Shown here: in pieces, positions 27,442 to 36,647 of the stretch
Layout of the letters: each line of letters starts with the position of its first letter
How positions within the stretch are numbered: the first letter of the stretch is position 1
Assembly (NCBI RefSeq): GCF_016458825.1
Contig: NZ_CP066744.1
Location: 501,001-565,000 of the forward strand
Length of the DNA: 64,000 nucleotides
DNA from: Miniphocaeibacter halophilus
Lineage (GTDB): Bacteria; Bacillota; Clostridia; Tissierellales; Peptoniphilaceae
Direction: 5' to 3'
Translations under genes and position numbers: made by a program
Notes under the pieces: generated by a model
Databases searched by the model: none
Told to the model about the DNA's origin: nothing
Seen by the model: the letters and a program-made list of their open reading frames with translations, nothing else

Positions 27442-28045
27442 TCATTTCACCTTCACATATCTCTATAAACTTTGAAATAATCTTAGCCGTTAACCCCCAA
27501 ATTAATGGTTTTGTATTTTCATAAAAATAAATATCATTATTTAATTCACTAAAACGATAATCTTTCCCATTTGGTATTAATTCAAAGGGAAAATCCTCTT
27601 CAAAATTATTTTCTAAATTGCTACTGTATATTTGGGGCTTATTTTTAAAAAAATAGGATACAGGATATGTAAATAAATATTCTACTTCACTATTTGATTT
27701 AAAATCACCAAGATTACAGTTTTTTATTTCTCCAATAAATACCCATATTATAGAATTATTTAAATTATAGATATAATCCATTTCACCAATAATATTAATT
27801 TTTTGTATATTTACTCCTAATTCTTCAGATGCTTCTCTTTTTGCTGCCATTAATGGAGTTTCTCCTAATTCTACTTTTCCTCCTGGTAGAGAAACCTCTC
27901 CAGGTTGAGAAATATGCTTGCTTCTTTTTTCAAATATTATATGGTCTTCCTCATTAATTTTAGTAATTAATATTATTACGCTGTATTCTTTTTTCATTCC
28001 AATAGGTTTTGGTTCATAATTTTGAAAAATTCTCTCTATATTCAT
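27434..28045 (-). CDS. NUDIX hydrolase, CoA pyrophosphatase-like
   Basis: 203 residues. The NUDIX box GGKVELGETPLMAAKREASE followed by ELGV (about 57-80) is complete, and the SQPGEVSLPGGK lead-in is the NUDT7/NudL signature of CoA diphosphatases, which cleave CoA to phosphopantetheine and 3',5'-ADP. The C-terminal GLTAKIISKFIEI matches the family's end. It lies upstream of, and overlaps, the adenylyltransferase-like gene. Assignment to CoA is by motif only. Confidence 0.8.
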   Translation of the reverse strand: MNIERIFQNYEPKPIGMKKEYSVIILITKINEEDHIIFEKRSKHISQPGEVSLPGGKVELGETPLMAAKREASEELGVNIQKINIIGEMDYIYNLNNSIIWVFIGEIKNCNLGDFKSNSEVEYLFTYPVSYFFKNKPQIYSSNLENNFEEDFPFELIPNGKDYRFSELNNDIYFYENTKPLIWGLTAKIISKFIEICEGEMNE

Positions 28046-28139
28046 TACTTCACCTATATCTATTCTAATTTAAATATTATACTTAAGCAAATATTATATC
28101 TTCTATATTCTCATAAAAAACAATTAAAGTTTTAAATAG

Positions 28140-28190
28140 AAAAGCATCCTAAAGCTTAAATATCTTATTAGCTATTAGGACGCTTTTTAT
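28140..28190 (-). terminator. Terminator of the dnaJ-clpB operon
   Basis: AAAAGC-A-TCCTAA / TTAGGA-C-GCTTTT arms about 30 nt apart, next to the clpB stop codon, with T tract on the minus strand. Confidence 0.65.
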
Positions 28191-28198
28191 TTATGGAA

Positions 28199-30781
28199 TT
28201 ATCTTACATATAATTTAAGTTCGCCGTTTTCTACAGATATTACTACATTATCTTTGTCTTGAACTTCTCCTTTTAATAACATTCTACCAAGTTCTGTTTC
28301 AATATATTTTTGTAAAAATCTCTTTACCGGTCTAGCACCATATTGAACATTGTATGCTCTTGCCATTATTAATTCCTTTGCAGCTCTATCTAAAGTAATG
28401 GAAATTTGTCTGTCCTCTAATCTACTTTCTATATCGGAAATATTATGATCTACTATTTCATATATTTCATCTTCTGTTAAAGGTTTGAACATTACAATAT
28501 CGTCTACCCTGTTTAAAAATTCCGGCTTAAATGTTGCTTTCATTTGATTCATTACATTTTCTCTTGCATCTGTAGATATATTACCTTCTTTGTCTATACC
28601 ATCTATTAAATATGATGAACCAATATTAGATGTCATTATAATTATGGTGTTTTTAAAGTCTACAGTTCTACCTTGATTGTCTGTTAATCTACCGTCATCT
28701 AATACTTGTAATAAAATATTAAATACATCTGGATGGGCTTTCTCAATTTCATCAAATAATACTACTGAATATGGTTTTCTTCTTACTGCTTCAGTTAATT
28801 GGCCTCCTTCTTCGTATCCAACATATCCTGGAGGAGAACCTACAAGTCTGGAAACAGAATGTTTTTCCATATATTCTGACATATCTATCCTAACTAGATT
28901 TTTTTCATCATCAAACATAGCTTCGGTTAATGCTTTAGCAAGTTCTGTTTTTCCTACTCCTGTTGGTCCTAAGAATATAAAGGAACCAATTGGTTTGCCA
29001 AATGACGCTATTCCTGAACGTGATCTGATTATTGCTTCTGTAACCGCATCTACTGCTTCATTTTGTCCTATAACCCTTTGATGTAGGACTTCATCCATAT
29101 TTAAGATTTTATCTCTTTCTGTTTCAACTAATTTACTTACTGGAATACCTGTCCATTTAGAAACTACATCAGCTATTTCCTCTTCTGTTACCTCTTCTTT
29201 TAACATCGATTCATCTTCTGCATTTTTAGCTGTAATTTCTGCTAATTTTGTTTCCAGTTCAGCTAATTTACCATATTTTAATTGGGAAAGTTTTTCAAAA
29301 TCATATTTTCTTTCAGCTTCATCCATTTGAATTCTTACACTGTCTATTTCTTCTTTTAAATCCTTTACTTCATCAATACTTTTCTTTTGGCTTCTCCATT
29401 TTTCGTAATTAGCATCATATTCATTTCTTAAATCTTGAAGTTCCTTTTCTAGGTCCTCTAATCTTTTCTTACTTAAATCATCTTCTTCTTTCTTTAGGGC
29501 AGCTCTTTCAATTTCCAATTGAAGTATTCTTCTGTTTTGTTCATCAAGCTCTGCCGGCATAGAATCTATTTCTGTTCTAACCATAGCTGAAGCCTCATCC
29601 ATTAAATCTATAGCCTTATCCGGCAAAAATCTATCTGTAATATATCTGTCAGACATAGTTGCACAGGCTATTACTGCACCATCTGATATTCTTATTCCAT
29701 GATGGATTTCATATTTTTCCTTTATACCTCTCAATATGGAAATTGTATCTTCAACTGTTGGTTCACTTACTAAAACTTTTTGAAATCTTCTTTCTAAGGC
29801 ACCATCTTTTTCAATATATTGTCTATATTCATCTAAGGTAGTTGCACCGATTGTATGAAGTTCTCCTCTGGCCAACATAGGTTTTAACATATTTGACGCA
29901 TCCATTGCACCTTCAGTTTTACCTGCGCCAACTAAAGTGTGAAGTTCATCTATAAATAATATAATTTCGCCATCTGAATCAGTTATTTCCTTTAAAACAG
30001 CCTTTAATCTTTCTTCAAATTGTCCCCTGTATTTAGCACCGGCAATTAATGCTCCTAAATCTAAAGCAAAAATTGTTTTATCCCTTAGAGTTTCCGGAAC
30101 ATCGTTGTTTACAATTCTTTGTGCTAATCCTTCTACTATGGCAGTTTTTCCAACTCCCGGCTCTCCAATTAAAACCGGATTGTTCTTTGTTCTTCTCGAT
30201 AATATTCTGATACAGTTTCTAATTTCTTCGTCTCTACCTATTACCGGATCAATTGCACCCTTTCGTGCATCTGCTGTTAAATCCCTACCATATTTTTCAA
30301 GAGCATTCATAGCACTTTCAGGATCATCTGTTTCTATTTTTGCACTACCTCTCATTTCCTTTAATGTCTTTTTAAAGCTTTTTAAATTTATATTAAATCT
30401 ATTAAAAATTTGAGTACTTGAAGTACTTTTTTCTTTTAACAATGTCATATAGATATGTTCAACAGAAATAAAGCTATCTCCCATTGCTTTTGCTTCATCT
30501 TCAGCTTTTAACAAAATTCTTTGAAAAATTGTTGAAGGATAAATGTTTGAAGAACTATCCTGTCTTGGCAATTTATCTAATTCATTTGTTAATGCAATAG
30601 TATAAGCATTAACATCTACTCCCATTTTATTTAAAACCCTTTGAATAACACCTTCAGTATCAGCTACTAAAGCATAGTGTAAATGAATATCATTTACTTC
30701 CGGGTTACCATTTTTAATTGCAATGTTTTGTGCATCTTGAATTGCTTCAATTGATTTTTGAGTAAATTTATTTAAATCCAT
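28199..30781 (-). CDS. clpB: ATP-dependent chaperone ClpB
   Basis: 860 residues, normal ClpB length. N-domain repeats (1-145), first AAA+ module with Walker A GEPGVGKT and Walker [16 protein letters not shown], the coiled-coil middle domain (about 400-520, [15 protein letters not shown]), then the second AAA+ module with GPTGVGKT and [15 protein letters not shown]. ClpB hexamers extract proteins from aggregates together with DnaK/DnaJ. It starts 12 bp after the DnaJ-like gene; both follow a CtsR-type operator. Confidence 0.97.
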   Translation of the reverse strand: MDLNKFTQKSIEAIQDAQNIAIKNGNPEVNDIHLHYALVADTEGVIQRVLNKMGVDVNAYTIALTNELDKLPRQDSSSNIYPSTIFQRILLKAEDEAKAMGDSFISVEHIYMTLLKEKSTSSTQIFNRFNINLKSFKKTLKEMRGSAKIETDDPESAMNALEKYGRDLTADARKGAIDPVIGRDEEIRNCIRILSRRTKNNPVLIGEPGVGKTAIVEGLAQRIVNNDVPETLRDKTIFALDLGALIAGAKYRGQFEERLKAVLKEITDSDGEIILFIDELHTLVGAGKTEGAMDASNMLKPMLARGELHTIGATTLDEYRQYIEKDGALERRFQKVLVSEPTVEDTISILRGIKEKYEIHHGIRISDGAVIACATMSDRYITDRFLPDKAIDLMDEASAMVRTEIDSMPAELDEQNRRILQLEIERAALKKEEDDLSKKRLEDLEKELQDLRNEYDANYEKWRSQKKSIDEVKDLKEEIDSVRIQMDEAERKYDFEKLSQLKYGKLAELETKLAEITAKNAEDESMLKEEVTEEEIADVVSKWTGIPVSKLVETERDKILNMDEVLHQRVIGQNEAVDAVTEAIIRSRSGIASFGKPIGSFIFLGPTGVGKTELAKALTEAMFDDEKNLVRIDMSEYMEKHSVSRLVGSPPGYVGYEEGGQLTEAVRRKPYSVVLFDEIEKAHPDVFNILLQVLDDGRLTDNQGRTVDFKNTIIIMTSNIGSSYLIDGIDKEGNISTDARENVMNQMKATFKPEFLNRVDDIVMFKPLTEDEIYEIVDHNISDIESRLEDRQISITLDRAAKELIMARAYNVQYGARPVKRFLQKYIETELGRMLLKGEVQDKDNVVISVENGELKLYVR

Positions 30782-30793
30782 ACTTTATCCCCC

Positions 30794-31735
30794 TTATATA
30801 GATTTTTTTAATTCTTCGTATAATTCTTTTTGTCTTTTACTTAAATGACTTGGGTTTTGTATTTGAATTTCTAAAAACAAATCTCCCCTTTCACCTTTCA
30901 TATTTCTAAATCCCTTATTTGCTAATCTGATTCTCTTACCTGACTGTATTTCCTTAGGAATATTAACCTTAATTTTTCCTTCTAAAGTATCTACTACTAC
31001 TTTTCCTCCTAGTGCAGCCTCCCAAGGATATATATTTAATTTTTTAATTATATTTAAGCCATCTAGAGTATTCTCTTGGTCTATAACATTGATTTTAATG
31101 TAAATATCGCCATCTAAACCAATTTTTTCTCCCTTTGTCTTAATTTTTTTACCTGGTAAAATTCCCTTAGGTATTTTCACATTTAAGGATTTATTTTCTC
31201 CATTAACATTTAAATATAAAGTTTTTTCAGCACCATCATATGCTTCCTTTAAGCTAATAGATATTTCGGTATCATATCTTTGTCTTTGAGGTTTACTCCT
31301 TCCTCCAAATCCTGAAAATACATCCCTACTACTTTTCCTAGAGGAAGAGTTATTTCCAAATCCTCCTCCGAAAAACATGTTGAAGAAATCTGAAAATCCT
31401 CCACCATCTCCTGATGTAGTGTAAGTATATGTTGTACCGTTTCTTCCAAATCCACCAAAATCGCCAAAATCAAATCCGTATTGAGATGGATCAAAATTTT
31501 GTCCTCCTGTAAAATCATAATTAGATCCAAATTGATCATATTTTTGTCTTTTATCTTTATCGCCTAATACTTCATAGGCTTCATTAATTTCTTTTAATTT
31601 TTCAGAAGCTTTCTCATTTCCTTGATTTAAATCAGGATGATATTTCTTTGCTAAATTTCTATATGCCTTTTTTATTTCAGCATCACTAGCAGATTTATCT
31701 ACTCCCAATATTTTATAATAGTCTTTATACTCCAT
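30794..31735 (-). CDS. DnaJ-like co-chaperone without zinc finger (CbpA type)
   Basis: 313 residues. The J domain (1-70) has the HPD triad in [10 protein letters not shown]; a Gly/Phe-rich linker (75-150, [24 protein letters not shown]) is followed by two beta-rich C-terminal substrate domains (155-313). The four CxxCxGxG zinc repeats of classical DnaJ are absent, making it a class II DnaJ/CbpA. It stimulates DnaK and passes clients on. First gene of the dnaJ-clpB heat-shock operon, with a CtsR operator 90 bp upstream. Confidence 0.93.
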   Translation of the reverse strand: MEYKDYYKILGVDKSASDAEIKKAYRNLAKKYHPDLNQGNEKASEKLKEINEAYEVLGDKDKRQKYDQFGSNYDFTGGQNFDPSQYGFDFGDFGGFGRNGTTYTYTTSGDGGGFSDFFNMFFGGGFGNNSSSRKSSRDVFSGFGGRSKPQRQRYDTEISISLKEAYDGAEKTLYLNVNGENKSLNVKIPKGILPGKKIKTKGEKIGLDGDIYIKINVIDQENTLDGLNIIKKLNIYPWEAALGGKVVVDTLEGKIKVNIPKEIQSGKRIRLANKGFRNMKGERGDLFLEIQIQNPSHLSKRQKELYEELKKSI

Positions 31736-31824
31736 AGTATCCTCCCTTACAAAAAAATTGTGTAAATGGATTATGATACAAATATTTAGTTTATACCAAA
31801 ATCCTTTTACATAATTTTTAACTC

Positions 31825-31841
31825 TTTGACTTTCTTTGACC
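31825..31841 (-). promoter_or_regulatory. CtsR heat-shock operator
   Basis: Minus strand GGTCAAA-GAA-AGTCAAA, an exact fit to the CtsR consensus RGTCAAA-NAN-RGTCAAA. It lies 8 bp downstream of the -10 box, over the start of transcription, as for a repressor. The ctsR gene is not in the window. Confidence 0.92.
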
Positions 31842-31849
31842 TTATAATC

Positions 31850-31878
31850 ATTATACTACTTTAATTTACAATTTACAA
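31850..31878 (-). promoter_or_regulatory. Vegetative promoter of dnaJ-clpB
   Basis: Minus strand TTGTAA (31878-31873), 17-bp spacer, TATAAT (31855-31850), directly upstream of the CtsR operator. Confidence 0.7.
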
Positions 31879-31943
31879 TAGATTTTTCTAAATTATTACA
31901 TTTTTTTAATAATTTAATGTTTTATTATATGACTAAATAAAAT

Positions 31944-31986
31944 AAGTGTAAGTATACCTATTAAGTAATATACCTACACTTTTTTA
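31944..31986 (-). terminator. Terminator of the zinc-ribbon membrane protein gene
   Basis: AAGTGTAAGTATA / TATACCTACACTT stem (one mismatch) followed on the minus strand by an AT-rich stretch. Confidence 0.6.
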
Positions 31987-32015
31987 AAAATAACATTTTA
32001 TCTTATTTTTTTATT

Positions 32016-33068
32016 TTAATAATGACCTTTTGAAATCACCTTTACTTTTTCGGGAAAAGAATATAACTTCCATTTGTTATTAATATCTAATTTAAATCTA
32101 TAAACCGCCTCTATTGCTCTAAAATGAAAACCATCTTTTTCATTGTGTATATCATATTCTTCGTATACTTTAATATCTACTGTGTCATAGCTTACTTCAT
32201 TATAAGAAATAATTTTAGCATATAATAATTCTTCATATATATCTACTCCAACATATTTTTTCTGTTCCTTATATGCTGGACTATTGATTATTATATATGG
32301 CTCCACATAAGAAAAATCCTTGTTGTTTAAAGCTGTAACCATTCCACTTAAATACTCTAATAACCCATCTTCTATGGTGTTTATTTGATTTGAGTTACCA
32401 TCAATAACTGTTAAATAATCATATTCATTTTCAAAATTAAAATCTATGTTTTTATCCTCTATATGATTTAGCTCATTATTAATATTTATTTCTAACTTTT
32501 GTTCATTATTACCTGCTATTAATATATTTGTATTTATTTTATCTTTTAATTTATAAAGAATATCATAGCCTCTTTTATAATTTTCATGAGTAAACTCTTC
32601 GTTAGCCTCTTCAATTTTTTCATTAACTTTTAAATTATTTTTTTCTGTTTCAGAAATATCTATACTATTAATCTCGTTTAATATAATTTCAAACTTATCT
32701 TCACTATCTTCTCTGTATTCATTTATTTTTTTAACTATAGGCTCTAATTTTTTATCTATTGATTTTGAAGTATATGGTCCTTTGAATTTTTCAACATCTT
32801 CAATATCTTCCTTTAATTTCTCATACTTTACATCTGAAATAATCAATTGTTCAGTATCTTTTGATAATTGACCAACTTCTTTTACATAAGATTTATGTTG
32901 GAAAAGGTATAAAACAATCAAGATTATTCCAAGGCAAATAGCAATTATTATTATTTTTTTCCTTAAATCAAATTTGGAATTCTCTTTTTCTATACTATTG
33001 GTTTTTCCACAATTAGAACAAAACTTATCCTTTTCATCTATTTCTTTTCCACAATTATTACAATGCAT
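32016..33068 (-). CDS. Zinc-ribbon membrane protein with TcaA-like extracellular domain
   Basis: 350 residues. An N-terminal double CxxC zinc ribbon (MHCNNCGKEIDEKDKFCSNC, residues 3-20) is cytoplasmic; one membrane helix (about 38-56, IIIIAICLGIILIVLYLF) follows. The outside part starts with a charged coiled coil (60-180) and ends in an NTF2-like fold (about 235-345, RAIEAVYRFKLDINNKWKLY). This architecture resembles TcaA/YvbJ-type envelope-stress proteins of Gram-positives. Single gene with its own terminator. Ligand unknown. Confidence 0.7.
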   Translation of the reverse strand: MHCNNCGKEIDEKDKFCSNCGKTNSIEKENSKFDLRKKIIIIAICLGIILIVLYLFQHKSYVKEVGQLSKDTEQLIISDVKYEKLKEDIEDVEKFKGPYTSKSIDKKLEPIVKKINEYREDSEDKFEIILNEINSIDISETEKNNLKVNEKIEEANEEFTHENYKRGYDILYKLKDKINTNILIAGNNEQKLEININNELNHIEDKNIDFNFENEYDYLTVIDGNSNQINTIEDGLLEYLSGMVTALNNKDFSYVEPYIIINSPAYKEQKKYVGVDIYEELLYAKIISYNEVSYDTVDIKVYEEYDIHNEKDGFHFRAIEAVYRFKLDINNKWKLYSFPEKVKVISKGHY

Positions 33069-33167
33069 TTAATATCTCCTAAATATACTTATTGAATATA
33101 GTTTATATCATATTATTTAAACACTTTTTAGTCAATGCATTGTTATTTTTATAAATGCAAACAAAAA

Positions 33168-33192
33168 AGAGATGAAATATTTCACCTCTATT
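33168..33192 (-). terminator. Terminator of the NCS2 permease gene
   Basis: Minus strand AGAGGTGAAA / TTTCATCTCT with a G-U pair and 2-nt spacing, followed by TTTTTT. Confidence 0.75.
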
Positions 33193-33208
33193 TATGTAAT
33201 TAAAAATA

Positions 33209-34582
33209 TTATTTTTCTTCTTTTAATATAATATTAAGTATAAATGCTGTTATAGTGCCGGCTGAAATTCCTGATGAAAACAAAGCGTTTAAAACCGTTG
33301 GCAAGTTCGCAACTATTTCCGGTTTAAAAGTAACTCCTAAACCTATTGTTAATGAAGATGCTATTATTATTAAATTTCTATTGGTAAATTTAACTAATGA
33401 TAAATTTTGAATTCCCGATGCTGCTACTGTACCAAACATTAAAATACCAGCTCCACCTAATACTGCCGGAGGCATTATAGAAACTATTGTAGCAACTTTT
33501 GGAAATAAACTAATTAATATTAATAAAACTCCACTTATTATTGCTACAGATCTTGACGCTACTTTTGTTAAAGGAATAAGTCCTGCATTTTGACTAAAGG
33601 TTGCAACTGGTCCTGATCCTAAAAACGGTGAAAGAAAAGATCCAAACGCATCTGCTCTAACTCCACTTGCAATCATATCATCCGTTACTTCAGTTTCTGT
33701 TACTTCCCCAATTACCTGAACAACTCCTATTGTTTCTATAACAGTTACTAAATATCCTGCTATAAATGGAATTACAAATTTAAAATCAAAATTTACACCG
33801 AATTTAAAAATTGATGGCGGCGCAAACCAACTTGCTTGTGCAACTTGATTAAAATCAACTTTATCTAAAGGTATACAAATAATATAACCAACTACTATGC
33901 CTATTAATATGGAGGCTGAACTAACAAAACCTTTTCCATACCTGTTTAACAATATAATTATTACAAATACTATTAATGCAACAGCCAAATTCGTTACAGA
34001 GCCATAATCAGATGCTCCAACTCCTCCTGCTGCCCAGTCAAATGTTACAGGAACTAAGGTCATTCCAATTAATGTAATAACTGTTCCGGTTACAACTTGT
34101 GGAAAAAATTTAAGTAATGGTTTTACAAAATAACTTAGTATAAATTCTAAAACTGCACCTAAAATACTTGCTCCAAAGTATGCCGGAAGTCCACCGCCCA
34201 TACCAACTATAATAGTTGACGCAGGAGCAACAAAACCAAAATCCGTCCCCATTATTGTCGGTAGTCCAGAACCAATTCTAAATGGAGATACTCCCACTCC
34301 CCTTGACTGTATTATTGTGCATATACCTGAACATAATAAGGCCGCACTTACTAAATATGCTGTATCTGCAACATTTGTACCTGCCATGCCAGCAATAATT
34401 AAGGGTACTGCTACAATTCCTCCAAATGCAGTTAAAATGTTTTGCACTCCCATTACAACGCCAACGGCTGTTGGTGGTTTATCCTCTACGCCATAAAGAA
34501 GTTTTCCCTGTGTTTTTGCTTCATATAATTCTTTTTTCTTTACAAAAACACTTCTTCGTTTTTCTGATACTTTATCACTCAT
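33209..34582 (-). CDS. NCS2 family xanthine/uracil permease
   Basis: 457 residues with 12-14 membrane helices. NCS2 features are NILTAFGGIVAVPLI (helix 1), GSGLPTIMGTDFGFV (half-helix 3), the signature ETIGVVQVIGEVTE (helix 8 with the substrate-binding Glu) and GSGPVATFSQNAGLI (helix 10). The N-terminal 40 residues are charged and cytoplasmic. It imports a purine or pyrimidine base with protons; TFSQNAG in helix 10 favours purines such as xanthine or urate over uracil, but this is a weak guide. Monocistronic. Confidence 0.88.
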   Translation of the reverse strand: MSDKVSEKRRSVFVKKKELYEAKTQGKLLYGVEDKPPTAVGVVMGVQNILTAFGGIVAVPLIIAGMAGTNVADTAYLVSAALLCSGICTIIQSRGVGVSPFRIGSGLPTIMGTDFGFVAPASTIIVGMGGGLPAYFGASILGAVLEFILSYFVKPLLKFFPQVVTGTVITLIGMTLVPVTFDWAAGGVGASDYGSVTNLAVALIVFVIIILLNRYGKGFVSSASILIGIVVGYIICIPLDKVDFNQVAQASWFAPPSIFKFGVNFDFKFVIPFIAGYLVTVIETIGVVQVIGEVTETEVTDDMIASGVRADAFGSFLSPFLGSGPVATFSQNAGLIPLTKVASRSVAIISGVLLILISLFPKVATIVSIMPPAVLGGAGILMFGTVAASGIQNLSLVKFTNRNLIIIASSLTIGLGVTFKPEIVANLPTVLNALFSSGISAGTITAFILNIILKEEK

Positions 34583-34613
34583 ATATACTTTCCCTCCCTT
34601 GACTATGTTACTA

Positions 34614-34643
34614 GTATAACACTCAGTTTAGTATCATCGTCAA
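34614..34643 (-). promoter_or_regulatory. Promoter of the NCS2 permease gene
   Basis: Minus strand TTGACG (34643-34638), 18-bp spacer, TTATAC (34619-34614), about 30 bp before the start codon, leaving no room for a purine riboswitch. Confidence 0.6.
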
Positions 34644-34725
34644 GTTCTTTGTTAGAATAACATGCTTATAATAACCTATATTATTAATGAAATAAAATTA
34701 TAAGGAGATAGCAAAAACTATCTCC

Positions 34726-34950
34726 CTAATCTTCTTCTGGTTCATAATGTATAATGGAAACAAATTTTCCATCTTTGTTTTTAATTCTTCTTAATCTTTT
34801 ATCAAAATCCATTCGAGAAAGCCAAACGACTTTATTACATCCTTGACATTCTAATTTTATATCTAAACCGGTTCTTAATATTTTCCATTTATTTTCACCA
34901 CAAGGATGGCCCTTTTTCAAAGTTACAATATCATTTACTCTATATTTCAT
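34726..34950 (-). CDS. DUF951 protein
   Basis: 74 residues, the usual length of DUF951: RVNDIVTLKKGHPCGENKW, GLDIKLECQGCNKVVWLSR and RLRRI. A small basic beta-rich protein with Cys in HPCG and CQGC, often encoded beside MscS-type channel and chromosome-segregation genes in Firmicutes. Last gene of the 37670-34726 operon, 11 bp after the mscS frame. Function unknown, possibly nucleic-acid binding. Confidence 0.85.
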   Translation of the reverse strand: MKYRVNDIVTLKKGHPCGENKWKILRTGLDIKLECQGCNKVVWLSRMDFDKRLRRIKNKDGKFVSIIHYEPEED

Positions 34951-34961
34951 ATTATTTACCC

Positions 34962-35797
34962 CTAAACATTATCCATATTTAATTTTCTAGTTTCTTTAAT
35001 GAAAAGTTCCCTTATTTGTAATTCAATTACAGCCTGTTTGCCAGGTTTAGTCCATGCTACTATTGCAATTTTCACGCTACTGCCTAAACCTATGTCCATT
35101 ACTCCCATTAAGTAGGGTTTTACTGTTACATTTTTATCTTTGCCTATTTTTTCGGAAATAATATTTACAACTTTTTCAATATCTGAGATAGTCATTTTGT
35201 CTGGGACTATTATTTCCACATAGGCTCTTTGATTGCCCTTAGACATGTTTTTTACAGTGTTTATATTTCCATTTCCTATTGATGTAATGGATCCGTCAAA
35301 TCCTTTAATAAATGTAGTCCTCATACCAAATTCAACTACATTTCCTGAAATTGTATTATTTATTAGTACATGGTCTCCTATTACATATTGCCCTTCAAAA
35401 ATAATAAATATACCGGATATTACATCTTTTACAATGGATTGAGCACCAAATCCTACTGCTACCCCCCTATACCGGCAAGACCTACACTGATGCTTTTACC
35501 TATATCAAATACTTCAAGTATTAAAACCAGTCCTATGAAATATATAATATATTTTAAGGTGTTATCTATTACAGAAGTAATAGTAAGACTTTTTTTAGGA
35601 TCTATGAATTTACCATCTAATTTTTCAGAATTTTTCAACAAATATTTATTAAATAATTTATGAACAAGTTTAGAAATTATAATTGTAATTATTGCAATAA
35701 TTAAGGCATATAATAATTTCCCAAGTATATTTAAATTATTTGCTTCGTTATAAAAAATCTTCCTTATGTTTTCTATAAATGAAATTATTGTTTTCAT
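34962..35797 (-). pseudogene. mscS: Small-conductance mechanosensitive channel gene (MscS family), frameshifted at a G6 tract
   Basis: From ATG 35797 the frame encodes membrane helices ILGKLLYALIIAIITIIIS and YIIYFIGLVLILEV up to SVGLAGIGG, then stops at TAG. The -1-shifted frame continues V-AVGFGAQSIVKDVISG, VIGDHVLI, then a beta and cytoplasmic domain to MDNV. GIGG-VAVGFGAQ is the MscS pore-helix motif, so one base is missing from what should be G7 (observed C6 on the plus strand, 35462-35467). Intact length would be about 278 residues. It is an osmotic safety valve if in frame. Confidence 0.85.
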
Positions 35798-36048
35798 TAA
35801 GCAATTTTCACCACTTCTACATTTCCTTTTTCTTTTTTATATTTCCAAATATACCCAATTGGTAAATCATTTTTCAATTTAACAATATTATCTATTTCTT
35901 TATTCTCAACCATTATTGCTAAACCACAACTTCGGCTAATTTCCCTAGGAGTTGGTATAGTTTTTATTTTATACCCCATTTCTATTAATTTTTTTTCTGT
36001 CATCATTGTAAAATTAACAGAATCAAAAGTTAATAATATTACATCCAT
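35797..36048 (-). CDS. DUF3343 protein, YedF partner
   Basis: 83 residues: VILLTFDSVNFTMMTEKKL, then IPTPREISRSCGLAIMV with the conserved SCG cysteine, the family hallmark. DUF3343 proteins accompany YedF in selenium-using anaerobes and are thought to carry sulfur or selenium. The start overlaps the yedF stop by one base (TAATG-type junction) and its stop overlaps the mscS start, so translation is coupled. Confidence 0.85.
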   Translation of the reverse strand: MDVILLTFDSVNFTMMTEKKLIEMGYKIKTIPTPREISRSCGLAIMVENKEIDNIVKLKNDLPIGYIWKYKKEKGNVEVVKIA

Positions 36049-36638
36049 TATCTAATTACCACATTTTTAGAAGCTTCTTTTATTTTCTCATAAATTGTAT
36101 ACATATTGGAAATTTCTCCAATTTTAAATTTATCCTTCAAGTTATAATAATCTAAACATGTACCACAGGAATGTATTTCTACACCTTCCTTAGCTAATTT
36201 TTCTATATCATCTAAAACCGGTGAACCTTCACAAGTTAAAAATACTCCACTATTATAAAATATCATGGTATTTGGTAAGGGTTTAGTTTCTGTAACTGTA
36301 TACATAAATGACTTCATCAATATATGTCCCAGCTCCTCTTCTCCACCACCCATAGTATCTGAAGCAATTACTAATGTGTAGTCCTCATCTTCCATTATTT
36401 CACATGTTAGATTATCTTTTTTTTCTGACTTATTAATAGTAACCCTATATTCATCTTCTGAAATTGTTACAACACTATATTCATATCCTTGACCTTTAGC
36501 TAGTCTTGAAAGATTTTCTACTGCAACTTTATTATCAACAGTCGTTTCAACTTCTCCACTGTCTAAATTATCTAATTCTTTTTTTGTTAATATTACAGGC
36601 TTTGGACAAGCTAGTCCTTTAGCATCAATTTTTATCAT
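36048..36638 (-). CDS. yedF: Sulfurtransferase-like selenium metabolism protein YedF
   Basis: 196 residues, two domains. Residues 1-70 are TusA/SirA-like with the CPxP motif KGLACPKPVILTKKEL; residues 80-190 are a DsrE-like domain (YTLVIASDTMGGGEEELGHI, GVFLTCEGSPVLDDI, EIHSCGTCLDYY). This TusA-DsrE fusion marks genomes that use selenium. It probably handles a persulfide or selenide on Cys. Part of a five-gene unit with a DUF5711 protein, DUF3343, MscS and DUF951. selD and selA are not in the window. Confidence 0.9.
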   Translation of the reverse strand: MIKIDAKGLACPKPVILTKKELDNLDSGEVETTVDNKVAVENLSRLAKGQGYEYSVVTISEDEYRVTINKSEKKDNLTCEIMEDEDYTLVIASDTMGGGEEELGHILMKSFMYTVTETKPLPNTMIFYNSGVFLTCEGSPVLDDIEKLAKEGVEIHSCGTCLDYYNLKDKFKIGEISNMYTIYEKIKEASKNVVIR

Positions 36639-36647
36639 TATATCCTC

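Noticed and set aside
28677..29081. Plus-strand ORF of 134 codons opposite clpB
   Set aside because: Antisense shadow of clpB coding sequence with no ribosome site.
33209..34643. Purine riboswitch before the NCS2 permease gene
   Set aside because: Only about 30 bp separate the -10 box from the start codon; there is no space for the aptamer.
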